Below, one piece after another: positions 23,001 through 34,890 of a stretch of 64,000 nucleotides of DNA. The DNA is from Caprimulgus europaeus. Its lineage: Eukaryota; Chordata; Aves; Caprimulgiformes; Caprimulgidae. How positions within the stretch are numbered: the first letter of the stretch is position 1; each line of letters begins with the position of its first letter. The position numbers and the translations under genes were made by a program. Under the pieces are notes generated by a model. That model did not search any database. It was given only the letters and a program-made list of their open reading frames with translations, and was not told where the DNA came from. The stretch covers positions 71,385,723 through 71,449,722 of the forward strand of contig OU015526.1 of NCBI GenBank assembly GCA_907165065.1, in the 5' to 3' direction.

Positions 23001-25650
23001 GAACTGATTAATATGAAATGTAAAACGGAATAGTGATGAGCTCATTTCCATTGTAAATAATGGAAAATAAATCAAATAAGTGTCTGCACCTTGGACTGCA
23101 AATGAAATGAACTCACCTCCAAATCAGTCTATAAGAATTAACCATAACTAACATATAGAGGGTTTTTTTAAGCCAAAGCTAACAAAAAAAGTCACGCTTT
23201 GAATATAACTTGTGGTGCTTTGTGCACCAGCCAGCCACTTTTTACAGTTTTGAAGTGGATATGTTTAATGATGATTCTGCTTTCATTGTGTACTCTACCT
23301 GGATCATCTTAACTTAGTCCACATCTTTGTAAATCTTAATTACAATTTATGGCAGACCTGAGGAAAAGCAAGTTGTAGCAAAAGGTCTTTTTTTTCCCTC
23401 ATAAAAATACAGCTGGACAGGACTTTCTACTGACCTCTGCTGATACTCTCTTGAGTGGGAAAGCATGCAATTTTATGCATTTTTTTCTATATCATAATAA
23501 TGGAGACAAGACAAAATAGGAAGATTAATAGATCCTATCTCTGTTCAGTGACAACAGAGAAAATTAAGGGCAGAAGAGATATATGTAGGCAGAGCTAAAA
23601 AGTTCTGGAAGACAGTTAACAAGAAAATCTTGATTATTGAAAATTTTGAGATGCAGACCCAGAGTGTTAAGTATTTTGAGTGTTGGTGTAACAAAAGACA
23701 ATGGAACGTACAAGGAAACAAAATAATTTTGATTTATTAGCTCTTATTCTGGAAGATAAGTGCTTCCTGTGCTGGGAGTTCCTGTATTACACCAACCCCA
23801 GGAATGCTGAAAAGTAGGTACCGCATGAGTGTTTGCTGTGTAGAACTGTCTACACAAAATCATTCCAGTTGCATTAATTTTCTGTTTGATTAGATTTTCT
23901 TCTAGAATATATTTCAGTTATTTATCCTATTTATCAGTCTGTATTTGGTTTGATGCTTTGGCAGAAATTTGGTCTTATTTTTCTTGTTTCATACTAAGTT
24001 GATTGTACATACTTTTTCATATTAGGAACCTTTTCTCATAATAATTTAACATATTTTATTTGTAGAACAGTTAATTCTTTATTAATGATAGCTACCACTA
24101 TCAGTCATGCTTAACTAAAAAAGAAACCATAAAACCAACCAATAAAAAAACCCCAAAAAACCACTGTAATGAAAATTTAAATATTCAAACAATTCAGTAA
24201 AATTCAGGCAGAGTTGAATCATAACTTGGCCATCCATAAGACATTTAGATTTCTGTGTCTCTTGATTACTTATGTCATATACAAAATAATTCCAAACCAG
24301 TTGTTCCTTCATATTCTTGGTCATACATGGATTTAATCAACATTAATTACACTGTAAGTCTGTCTGTGCTGACCTATTTAAATACAACAGGATGTTTTCA
24401 AGGTACCAGGCCAACGTTACAAGCCATCATAAGTTCCCCTTGACTCTTCTCTAAGGTGTATGTATTTCCACAGAAGTGCCACTGACACTAGTCTCCAGTG
24501 AGTTGTTGTCTCACTATACATGCACCTCAACTTATCTGTATGTATCATAAAAAAACTAATGACGCATTTACTCTCAGTTCATGTGGTCAGTAGATATCAC
24601 ACATTTTGCTGTTAAATAACATTAAATATTTAGATGCCTTTAGTTTATTCAAAAGCATGGCATATACATCAGTCACTCACTGCATGGGTTATATTTTCTA
24701 CAATTTAAAATGAAATCTGATTTCTATGTTGAATTTAATTAACAGGCTCTTAACTAATAAATGCTTTTTCTTTGGCACTTTCCTTATTGGATTTTAGTTC
24801 TTCTGACGACTCAGAAATAATTGCAGCAGAGGGGATCACTGAATAGACAAAGAATATTGTGTTTGCCAAATGCTATACTTAAAGAAAAAAGAATTCTATA
24901 TGTAACTACAAAAATTGAGCATTTCTCAAATTATAAGAAAATACTTTACTCCAAGGCAGCTTCATGAGGCACCATATGGCTTCACAAATCTTCAGAAGTG
25001 AGATTTTCCTTGAATAGAATTTATCTAATCAACCCCTGTGAAAATTGTATAATGTAAAAAATCCCTCATTATCACATTCATTCAGTCTTCTTTGGTAGTT
25101 TAGGTGAACCTGGGTGCAAAACTCAGATTCTTTTCATGATATGGTTCTTGATTTCAGTGCTTTGTTAAGCACAATGTTTTACAACTTTAGTCTCCATTTC
25201 TTTCAAGGAAATTATTTCAAATAGCAAAAGATTTTTTTAACATTTTACTTTTATTGAAGGATTTCTTTCAACTTCCTCTGCTCTTTTGACTAGAATATAA
25301 GTTTAAGAACTCAAATTTCTGCAGCCCAAATGAAAGGGTTTTAAATATTCTTTTTTCATGCAGTCAGGGATGTAATTCATCTCTTTTTAAGATGGATAAC
25401 TGATATGAAGTGTGCCTTATATGGTGATCCTTGTATTTTAAGGCACAGCCCAGAATTTTTCCTATTAATTTATGATAAATACTCTGGAGCTGTAACATGA
25501 GATACTGGAAAATGGGTGAAAGTCTTGCCATTCTACATAATACTTTGTAAATTCTGATATATTATCAGTACCAGCAATGAAAATATATTTTAATTTTGTA
25601 TATAATGTGAAGGAAAATTTCGTGAAATTTATTTATTATTTTATCCACAG
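20046..25650. other. AT-rich non-coding stretch
   Basis: Long AT-rich sequence without convincing frames. Poly-A/AAAC patches lie at about 20325-20352 and 20411-20442. A short pyrimidine run lies at 23388-23400. No repeat family, RNA gene or splice-bounded open frame stands out. If the flanking exon-like sequences are real, this is intron; otherwise it is intergenic. Confidence 0.55.
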
Positions 25651-25750
25651 AAAAGCATTCACTTTGAAACTATTACACTGAAATAACACTGAAACAATAC
25701 AGAAATGGAGCCTCCAGAATGTCTGTCCCTTGTTCATCCCTGTTGCACAG
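25651..25750 (+). other. exon-like segment with a start codon
   Basis: A 100-base segment lies between TTATTTTATCCACAG and the donor ACAG then GTAAGA. All three frames are closed upstream, so it cannot be an internal coding exon. It holds an ATG at 25705 in good context (A at -3, G at +4), open for 15 codons to the donor (MEPPECLSLVHPCCT). It would fit a first coding exon preceded by spliced 5' UTR. No partner exon was found. Confidence 0.25.
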
Positions 25751-26182
25751 GTAAGAGAAGCCTGAAAGCTTCCTCAAGAGAGGCTTCCCCAGACTGGCAG
25801 CTGACAAAGCGAGCAGCAGTTGGTATTCTCAGGACTTCTTTGTGAGTCTTCATATAGAGGAGATAGATAGACAAAATAAATATTATGTAGGAAAGTTGTG
25901 AAATATGAGGAATCCCAAAAATGCAACATAAGCTGCTATATACTAATAGGCAGGAATTGCAAAAAGAAGAAAATACAATTTACTTAATCCTAAAGCAGGA
26001 TTGTATCACAGGTTCCCATAGGAAAATGCCCATGATTTATGTTTTATACATTTTCTTAAAAATTACACATTGAAATAAACCAATGTGAACTACAACAGGT
26101 AGAGAGATGTAACACTTTCTGAATTTCCAATAAATTTTAAAAGAATGCCAAATATTACTACTGAAATATAGTTCTAATGTGG

Positions 26183-26223
26183 TTTTTTTTTTTTTTTTTT
26201 CTTTTTTTTTCTTTTTTTTTTTT
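26183..26223 (+). repeat. poly-T tract with C interruptions
   Basis: About 41 bases of T interrupted only by two single C residues. It lies 100 bases upstream of the ERVL-type LTR and shows no poly-A signal or element boundary on the other strand, so it is scored as a simple repeat. Confidence 0.95.
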
Positions 26224-26321
26224 CCCCAATTAGGCTTTAAACTTCCGAGGCACACACAAATTGCAGAAAGAGAAACAAAACAGTGTTGCTGTTATGTTCA
26301 TGTTGCTTCTGCCCCCCATCC

Positions 26322-26901
26322 TGTTTTTTGGCTGGGATACAACCACGTTTCCTCTTAGTAGCTAGCATGGCTTTGTGTCTTGGTTTCAGTTTGGGATTTG
26401 TTATGAGAAAAATGTTGATAACATACCAATATTTTCAATTTTTACTGGAAGTTGAAGGACTTCATGTTTTGCTAGTCTACAGGTGGAATGTCTAGGGGGT
26501 GAGGAATATGAAAATTTGTAAGCCAAACTAGCATTTGAATTTGCCAATAAGATATTCCATATCCATGGGTCTTGGGGTCTGGCTCTCACTCTTTTGAGAT
26601 TGTAGTTTTGGTTTTGGGATCATTATCCGAGAACAGGCTGGACTTGACCAGTGGATGGTGAGCAATTGCACTGTGTATCACTCATTTGCATATGTTGTTA
26701 TCATTATTATTACTTATCATTATTATAATAATCATTATATAGTTCAATATCATTATATTTTTAAGTTTTATTATTAAATTGTCCTTATCTCAACCTATGA
26801 ATCTCCTTACCCTTACCTCTCCAATTCTCTCCCTTATTCCGTGGGGGTGGGAGAGAGAGTGAGCGGCTGTGTTTGGCTGCCAGCCAAGTAAAACCACCAC
26901 A
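26322..26901 (+). mobile_element. avian ERVL-type solo LTR
   Basis: The segment begins TGTTTTTTGGCTGGGATA and ends AAACCACCACA, matching the known layout of avian ERVL LTRs: a GGCTGGGAT start, a GTTGATAACA block, an ATTAAA polyadenylation signal (26773-26778), a CTCAACCTATGAATCTCC block, and GTGTTTGGCTGCCAGCCAAG before the CA end. The five flanking bases are CATCC on the left and CACCC on the right, a 4-of-5 target duplication. An ATT-rich stretch at 26697-26775 is a local expansion. No internal retroviral genes are present, so it is a solo LTR. A second copy of its 3' part lies at 59297-59537. Confidence 0.82.
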
Positions 26902-29900
26902 CACCCAGTTTGAGTGAGAGTTTGTCATTTGTTCGGCACTGACAGTTGTTTCTTTGGTAATTTGTCCTGATGCATGGAGAGGAGGGGAACAGCACTGCTC
27001 CTGCAGGAGTAAGGCTTCTCTGTGCTTCTGTCAGTGCTGTCTCTCTCAGATAATTTAACATGCAGGCAGCAACAATTAGAGCAATGGCACACAATTATTA
27101 TGTGTTTGACGTTAGTGCTTAAGTGAGATTGTAGTAAACACAGTCCTTGGCAATTATAAGGGGCTGTTTCTGTACAGAAGAGCCCACAACCTAAACAAAT
27201 GAAGCAAAGAGAGAATAAGGGGTACTGATATCTTAATTTTGCAAGTAGAAAACAAGAAGAGAACTTGTCTTTTACTCAAGATAACTTGTGAAGCCTACAG
27301 CAGTGGCAGTAACTCAGCTCTCTGACCAGCACTGTACATTTAAGATCTTTCTTCCTCATTTTCAAAATTGTTTCCTAGCTGTCTGCACTCACTTTTAGAT
27401 TCAAAAACTTCCAGTGATGTTCCCATGGAGAAAAAAGGTTGTTTTTTCAGCTTTTTCTGTTAGATGTTTCAAAACAGTAGGTACTTCCTAGCCCATATTC
27501 ACACCCTGATGATGCTAACAAATATCAGCATAGACTATATGCAGGGCAGCTAAGTTAAACCACTGTAAAATGTATCAGTTTTAGTCTTTTGCTACTAGGC
27601 CAAGATAGCCCAGCAAGTTTTCCCAGTACCAATACACAGTTTTAATTTTATTTCATCCACCAATGCTAATAAAAGAACACTCCAAGGCGAGAATTTAAAA
27701 TGATTAATTGCAATACTTTAAAAGATGAAAAAGAATTTGTGTGTCAGTCATCCTCGTGGGGCAAGGAATAATGAAAATGAAATGCACACAGGAATGAGTT
27801 TTCTATTGTCAATGATAAAAGTGATAATCGCTCCAAGTCAAAAGAAAATGACAGATGAAAGAAACCTATAGAACATTGCCTAAGGGAGCTCCTGAGGCCA
27901 ACGCTCAGAACCACGTATACACATGCTAGACTGATATTTAATGAAGCTCTGCTTGACTCTGTAATGATTGTTGAAGGCTCTCTGGAGCATCAAACATCAT
28001 TTAACACTGCTAGAAGAAAATGCTTTATTTTTGTTTGGTGGCAGGGGGTGGGGGCATTTTTTAAATAACAGTTTTTCATCTGTTTCAATTAATAAATTGA
28101 ATATGGAAGAGGGGAAAAAGTCCTTATGCAAAGAAAATTTATTGGTATGTTGTATTTTTAACATTTTTATATGCATAAAGTGGAAGAGGAAATGCAGCAG
28201 GGATAGCCTAACGTGTTAATTTGCAAAATGAGGCTGATTTTCAAGTCACTATTATTTATGCTAGCTAGGTACTGGTCTGACCTTTGTCATGTATAAAGAG
28301 TAGCCAATAGATTTGTAAATCGTGTCTGTATGGTCTGTGGTCAAACAGCTGAAGGTGAACAAGAAATTGAAATAGATTATCACCTATGATTTAATACGGA
28401 TGTGGTGATTGTACTGTATAAATGTATCCTCTAAAGACCTTTGGGACTGTACAAGACAACCAAGCCTGTAAATAATGGTTCAAGTTATATATCGGTAGTA
28501 GTGCTGAAGCCCACAACACTGACGGGAAGCATTTCCCATCTTTTTTGATCTTAATCAAGTTATCTATGTGCCTTTTGTGGCTCTCCAAAGATGTTTTGTG
28601 GAGATAATGTCACTACATCAGCTTTTGTCCAACTGATGGCCCAAATTATGCCAGATTTGCTTCTCCCATCCCTCATATCTTTTCAGCATACTGATTGTAC
28701 TGTTGCTAGAATCAGTTTAGGCAGGATATGGTTTAATACTGCCTCGATCAGCAATTGGTATTATTTGTGTCTGCATGGCTCAAAATGTGTCAACCCCCTG
28801 GTGATGTAATATTAAATTCATATCTGTTTTTTTCTACCTTGCCCAGGCATGCAGTGTGTTAAAGACACAAACAAAAAGGATTCTGGGGCAGCGGAAGCTT
28901 ACTTACCTTAGACAAGTGTCAGCCCATATTTATTATCATGGGAAAAAAATATACCAGGAATAAAGGAAGGAAACATTTTGAGAAAGACTTAAAAATACAG
29001 GCATTTTTCTACTGTTCAGCTGTTGGAAGTAATAGGGAGAGTGGGAAGAAAGTGCTAGGTTGTTAACTTGTTCTTTGGGAAAAGCTGCAGAACTCTGTTT
29101 TGTTAATAGAGGAGAGTTCATAGTAATTTCTGTAGTAATCATTCCACCATTGGCCCTTTTAGCTATTTATTTTGTGAATTAAAAGAAGAGTTAGTGAAAA
29201 TCAACCACAATTTCAGAAAAAAAAAATCTACGACATGACTGAGTAGAATATTTGGAATATTATATAGAAGATATGAACAAGCAAGAAAATAGGTCCTTAA
29301 GATTTAAAGCCATAAAAAATTATGTGTCTTTTAGGAACACATAATCAAAATTGGAAAACTCTTTTTCAATATTTATTGTTAAAAGAAATAGAAAGTTACA
29401 CAATCTATTGCTTACAATTTATAAAATAATCTAATCTTAAAGGTCAATAATTCAATCCAAGTTGTTCCAAAGTGGTCAGAAATAGTAAGTTTCCCAAAAT
29501 TATTCAAATAGAGTGGAGAATGTTCTGGTATTTACACACATACTGCATAGTATAGTAACATTGATCTACACAGATCACAATTTATTAAAATTGTCACAGC
29601 AGAAACGAGACTTATCTGTAGTAGGTGTCATGTAGCTACAGGTGTTTGATCTGTAGGAATACTAACAGAGATTTAAACAAAGTCAGTGAAAAAATAAGGT
29701 ATTAAACAGGCAGTCATTTTTTATAATTTCCTATCTGAAAGGTTTTTATATTTTGTGTTTATTGTCAAAGTTTCTAGAAAAAAATCTTGGCTCCAAGTAT
29801 ATTCCTGTGAGGCAAACTCTAAAGTTTTTTTTGTTCCTGTTGTTGCAGATAAAGAAAAGCAACAAATAATGAAACTGGTCCTAGAACAGGTCTGTTGTGA

Positions 29901-30421
29901 AACTAGAATGAATGTTCTAGTACACTTGGGAGGCCATACCACCACTCTTTTTCAGCAAGCCTAAAGATGAAATACTTCTCACAAAAGATCAATTTAGTTT
30001 TATACGTAAACTTTATTCAAATGAGAAAAACAATAATTTTTTAACTTTTTTCTAGTTCTAGGTGATTTCTAAGAGAAAATTTATCTACAGCTGGGCTTTT
30101 CATAGGCAGACTTGGTTTTTTTTCTCCCTTTCCGAGGTATAGCAATAGTTTTTTAATGTGACATTCTCAGCTGAACTGCTAAGCAGATCTTCTGTTCTTA
30201 ACCTATGAGAGCTTTAACTTAACGCATCCTTTGTACAATTAACTTACCACACATCCATAATGTTGTATCAATGGTTCATCAAGGCACTGGCTCCTGTAAG
30301 GAAAGAATTGACCAACCATGGAGGTCACTTTAGTTTAAAAGCAGAAAAGAAAACATTTGAATGGCCTGTGTTGTGACCAATGACTTGATATGTTGAGACA
30401 TACGGTCATTTTTTGTTCAGG
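26902..30421. other. non-coding stretch, no clear features
   Basis: AT-rich with no recognised repeat. Bases 27700-28000 look less degenerate, with little simple sequence and homeobox-like TGATTAATTGC near 27701, and could hold conserved non-coding sequence; this cannot be judged without alignment. Frames at 27968-28219, 28591-28809 and 29755-29964 look like chance. Confidence 0.5.
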
Positions 30422-31462
30422 TCATAGAATCATAGAATAATTTTTTTTGGAAAAGACCATTATGATCATCTAGTCCAACCGTAAACTTAGCATTGCCAAG
30501 TTCACCACTAACACATGTCCCCAAGTACCATATCTACACATCCTTTAAATACCTCTAGGGATGGTGACTCCACCACTTCCCTGGGCAACCTGTTTCAATG
30601 CTTGACAACCCTTTCAGTGAATAATTTTTTCCTAATATCCAACCTAAACTTCTCCTGATACAACTTAAGGCCATTCCCTCTTGTTCTATCACTTGTTATT
30701 TGGGAGAAGAGACCAACACCCACCTCACTACACCCTCCTTTCAGGTAGTTGCAGAGAGCAATAAAGTCTCCCCTCAGCCTCCTCTTCTCCAGACTAAACA
30801 ATCCCAGTTCCCTCAGCCCCTCCTCATAAGACTTGTTCTCCAGCCCTTTCACCAGCCTTGTTGCCCTTCTCTGGACACATTCCAGCACCTCAGTGTCCTT
30901 CTTGTAGTGAGGTGCCCAACACAGAAAACAGTACCCAACATGCGGTCTCACCAGTGCTGAGTACAGAGGCACAATCACTTCCCTGGTCCTGCTGGCCACA
31001 CTATTTCTGGTACAGGCCAGGGTGCTTTTGGCCTTCTTGGCCACCTGGGCGCTCTGCTGGCTCACATTCAACTGGCTGTCAACCAACACCACCAGGTCCT
31101 TTTCTGCCTGGCAGCTTTCCAGCCACTCCTCCCCAAGCCTGTCATATTGCATGGGGTTGTTGTGACCCAAGTGCAAGACCTGGCACTTGGCCTCATAAAA
31201 CTCATACAATTGGCCTCAACCCATATATCCAGCCTGTCCAGATTTATTTGCAGATCCTTCCTACCCTCAAGCAGATCAACACTCCCACCTAGCTTGGTGT
31301 CATCTGCAAACTTACTGGGGGTTCTCTCAATCCCTTCATCCAGATCATTGATAAAGATATTAAACAGAGCTGACTCCAACACTGATCTCTGGGGAACACC
31401 ACTTGTGACTGGCTGCCAACTGGATTTAGCTCCATTTACCACAACTTTCTGGGCTTAGTCAA
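30422..31462 (-). mobile_element. CR1 LINE, 3' half, distinct subfamily
   Basis: The left edge is the tail repeat CATAGAATCATAGAATAA. The 3' UTR (GACCATTATGATCATCTAGT, then CCACTTCCCTGGGCAACC) differs from the other CR1 copies, so this is another subfamily. Minus-strand frames read the reverse transcriptase: [29 protein letters not shown] with FADD at 31299-31310, then [21 protein letters not shown] and [18 protein letters not shown]. The two frames (31442-31068 and 31209-30595) are offset, so one frameshift separates them. Similarity ends near 31462, inside the reverse transcriptase: a 5'-truncated, inactive copy. Confidence 0.93.
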
Positions 31463-32134
31463 TGGCCTCTCCTCCAGGTTCTCCCCACCTTCTTTTAAAG
31501 ACAGTCTTTCCCCTCACAAATATGGATTTGCAGAGTCATCTCTCTATTGCTAATTAGCTCAGCCTGGATTGGGGTGAGTCCACCTTGGAGCCAGGGGAGC
31601 TTCGCAAAGCTTCTCACAGGTAGCCCCTTTCCCCACTACCAAAAATGGCTCACCCCTTCACACAAACTCACACAACACTGTGACCAAAGAAGCATGTATG
31701 GCTTCCTTGAACATTTTAGCTAACATGAGGGAATTTTGCTCTGTTTCTGAACAAGCACATAGTTTGCATAAACTAAACATAAGTGTATCAATCTGGGGTG
31801 GAATCTCAATTTAAAAACAAGAGGTCAGAAAAAAAACCCTAGCAAACTGTTGCCTCTATTTTGACACAGAAATCCCAGGAGTAGGTAGCCTGTGACTCAT
31901 GACGTGTTCAAAGGCATTTAATGTCTTTTTGTTTAGTCAAAACAGCCTCCTCATGCCTGGAAGTGCCCTGTATCAATTACCTTAATCCTCACGCTGCCTC
32001 TGCAGATGAAGCTGTGAATGGAGTTTCCTTGGAGTAGCAGAGCTGGGCAGCTTCCCCATTGCAGGCCTATGCTTCAGCAGGAACCACCCCACAAAAGCAC
32101 CCATTATAGTTTTCAAAACACCTTCTCCTTCCAG
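31463..32134. other. GC-richer unassigned segment
   Basis: Composition is clearly higher in GC than the flanks at 31463-31690 and again at 31970-32134. The first part contains a CTTCGCAAAGCTTC inverted motif but no open frame. It may belong to the same decayed gene as the next feature or to an old LTR; I cannot assign it. A strong acceptor-like CTCACGCTGCCTCTGCAG ends at 32005 and leads into a 73-codon frame at 32018-32239. Confidence 0.35.
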
Positions 32135-33208
32135 AGAAGTGATGCTACTCCAAGTGCAACTCCTCCTGCCTGCCAGCCGACTAACCGTGCTGGTGCAATG
32201 CCAACACCTGGAGCAGAATCAGTGAAAAGCTTTGTGTGACTCTGCTGGGCAAATTCATGCTTGTGGGTAAGCTTATTATATTAATTTATCTTGGCATGCA
32301 ACCATTTCTTCAGTTTATTGTGTTTTCCTCTTCTTCTGGTATTCTTCTAATGCTGTGTAACTTCTGCTGAAGGCAGTGACTAAACTCACAAGTGAAAAAA
32401 CATACTTCCCAAGAGAAGATTATATACAAAACCAATATATTTGGAGTACTACTGGGAGGGGTTACAGCATATCATAATATGTAATTTATCAACTAGGATG
32501 AAGCAGTTCAGTCTGCTTCAAATTTTTCATCTCATATGCATTGTACTCTGAAGCCTTCATTTCATTTTAAAGAACAGAGTCCATTTTAAAAAATAAAATA
32601 GATGTCCAAAGTGCAGAGACTTCAGACAGATCCTCTGTTAAAGCAAGGTCAAATAATAAGCTTAAGGAAATTGGATTTCTGCATGTATGTGTGAATTATG
32701 AAACAAGAAAAACATTGTAACATTGGCAAACCAATATGAGATTTCAAATTATAGTGATACTCAGAAAACAATGCTGTTATGCGTTTCAGTGATTGCCTCG
32801 CAGTGAGTTTCTGCATAAATTTGCTCATTTCATAAATAAATGTTAGCTTTTTTGTCCTCTCTAACAGCCTTTTATTCATACTGGAATCATGTTTTTTACA
32901 GCAGCAGCACTAAGATTTTTGAAGAGGATATTAAGTGATCTTCAGTCACACCTGGTCACCCTCTGCCAACAGATAAAACCCTTACTGTTAGGGCAACCCC
33001 ACTGTCAACAGCCATCTTCTTCAAAGTAGAGCTGATGGACCTGGAAAACTATATTTTGATTGAGAAGAAGCTGCAGAATGAAGTTGCTGGGTGCAGCGAA
33101 GCTAATGAAGTGGCCCTGTGAGTGCTGAGGTGTGTCAGCAGCCTCGGGGTTCATGAGCTGAAGTCCAACCTCATTTTACAGACCAGGAGAAACCTCAGTT
33201 GTCTGTAG
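32135..33208 (+). pseudogene. decayed two-exon gene remnant, unidentified
   Basis: Piece one (32135-32266) follows a strong acceptor (ACACCTTCTCCTTCCAG) and ends at GTAAGC. It reads EVMLLQVQLLLPASRLTVLV, then a TGA at 32223-32225. Piece two starts at 32902 after ATGTTTTTTACAG, joins in phase, and runs to a TAG at 33206-33208, with TGA at 32936-32938 and 33119-33121. It includes the protein-like stretch VELMDLENYILIEKKLQNEV and, after the third TGA, VLRCVSSLGVHELKSNLIL. An AATAAA follows at 33325-33330. GC is raised over both pieces. Three in-frame TGA codons in one frame point to a pseudogene, or to over-reading of non-coding DNA. The product is not recognised. Confidence 0.3.
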
Positions 33209-33990
33209 GCTGCAGAAAGCCCTCCTCTCTGAGAGGACAATGAAGGCAGGCTAAGGAACTTGTTTTCTAATGTTTTTAATTTGGTGCATATTTAGAGAGA
33301 TGAATCACTCATGTTTTAAAGCAAAATAAAACATTTATTTGATGTTGCTTTTTAATTGTATTTGAATTGTGAAATGCCCCATGATATGCTTTATTAAGAA
33401 CACAGCACATTAGTATTTATATTGTTCTTAGCAACAATAATGATCAAAGCTTTTTTCTCAAAATAGTGATGCATACTACATTATTCAAACACAGATATAA
33501 AATTGCATGTGTAGATACATGCTCAGACTGCAGTGCATGATATTACTTGCCCTGACATTTCCAGAAAGACACAAGTAAAATATGAATGATGTATTGGGAA
33601 AGAGCAGAATACAAATGCACTCACAAAAGTTTATGTTTCAGAGTAAATTGAAATAAAGTCATTTACAATCCTCTTCATCACCTTTACAAGCTGGAAAAAG
33701 ATCGTACTCACACACATATACATATATAAATTACAAAATATATATGAGTCCTTCTAGGGGAATGTAGAGACAGAAAAGCCTCCATGTAAGCACAATGATG
33801 CATTTGAACAGAGAAGCTGCTCATTTTCAGGTCTCCTAAGGGAGCAAGTTTTAGATAATTATATAACAAAAAGACCTTTTAAGATCTATGAAAAAATGCT
33901 CCAAAATGTCAAATGCATAGAAGCCCTGCTTCACCTGTAATGATAAAAGCAGCACATTCTGTAACCTTTCTAGAAACAGATTTACTAAAT
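33209..33990. other. AT-rich stretch after the gene remnant
   Basis: Non-coding. An AATAAA lies at 33325-33330. A short CA/TA microsatellite (CACACACATATACATATATA) lies at about 33710-33730. Nothing else seen. Confidence 0.5.
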
Positions 33991-34890
33991 ATAGAATCAC
34001 AGAATCACAGAATGCTAGGGATTGGAAGGGACCTCAAAAGATCACCTAGTCCAACATCCCTGCCAGAGCAGGATCACCTATAATAGGTCACACAGGAATG
34101 TGTCCAGGCAGGTTTTGAATGTCTTCAGAGAAGGAGACTCCACAACCTCTCTGGGCAGCCTGTTCCCATGTCTTGTCACTCTAACAGCCTGGCTCCATCC
34201 TCCTGATATTAGCCCATTACATATTTACAAACATTAATGAGGACACCCCTCAGTCTCCTCCTCCAAACTAAAGAGACTCAGCTCCCTCAGTCTTTCTTCA
34301 TAAGGGAGATGCTCCACTCCCTTAATCATCTTGGTGGCTCTGTGCTGGACTCTCTCAAGCAGTTCCCTGTCCTTCTTGAACTGAGGGGCCCAGAACTGGA
34401 CACAATATTTCAGATGTGGCCTCACCGGGGGGCAGAGTATTGGGGGAGGAGAACCTCTCTTGACCTACTAACCCCACCCCTTCTAATGCACCCCAGGATG
34501 CCATTGGCCTTCCTGGCCACAAGGGCACAGTGCTGGCTCATGGTCATCCTGCTGTCCACCAGGACCCCCAAGTCCATTTCCCCTATGCTGCTTTACAACA
34601 GGTCTGTCCCCAACCTATACTGGTACATGGGGTTGTTCTTTCCCAGATGCAAGACTCTAAACTTACTTTTATTGTATTTAATTAAATTTCTCCCTGCCTA
34701 ACTCTCCAGCCTGTCCAGGTCTGGTGTGTCAGCCACTCCTCCCAGTTTTGTGTCATCAGCAAACTTGCAGACAGTGCACTCTGTTCCCTCATCCAGGTCG
34801 TTCATGACTATATTGAATAGTACCAGTCCTAGTACCGACCCCTGAGGGACTCCACTAGACACAGGCCTCCAAATAGACTCTGTCTATTTA
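33991..34890 (-). mobile_element. CR1 LINE 3' portion
   Basis: The left edge is ATAGAATCACAGAATCACAG, the CR1 tail in reverse, followed by GGGATTGGAAGGGACCTC. Minus-strand reading gives [71 protein letters not shown] and [12 protein letters not shown] in order, with stops and frameshifts between. About 100 bases of 3' UTR present in the copy at 42614 are missing near 34188. Similarity stops just upstream of SGVPQGS near 34890, so it is 5'-truncated. Confidence 0.93.

Noticed and set aside
30700-31458. Plus-strand frames of 86 to 144 codons
   Set aside because: They are reverse-strand shadows of the CR1 reverse transcriptase, not genes.
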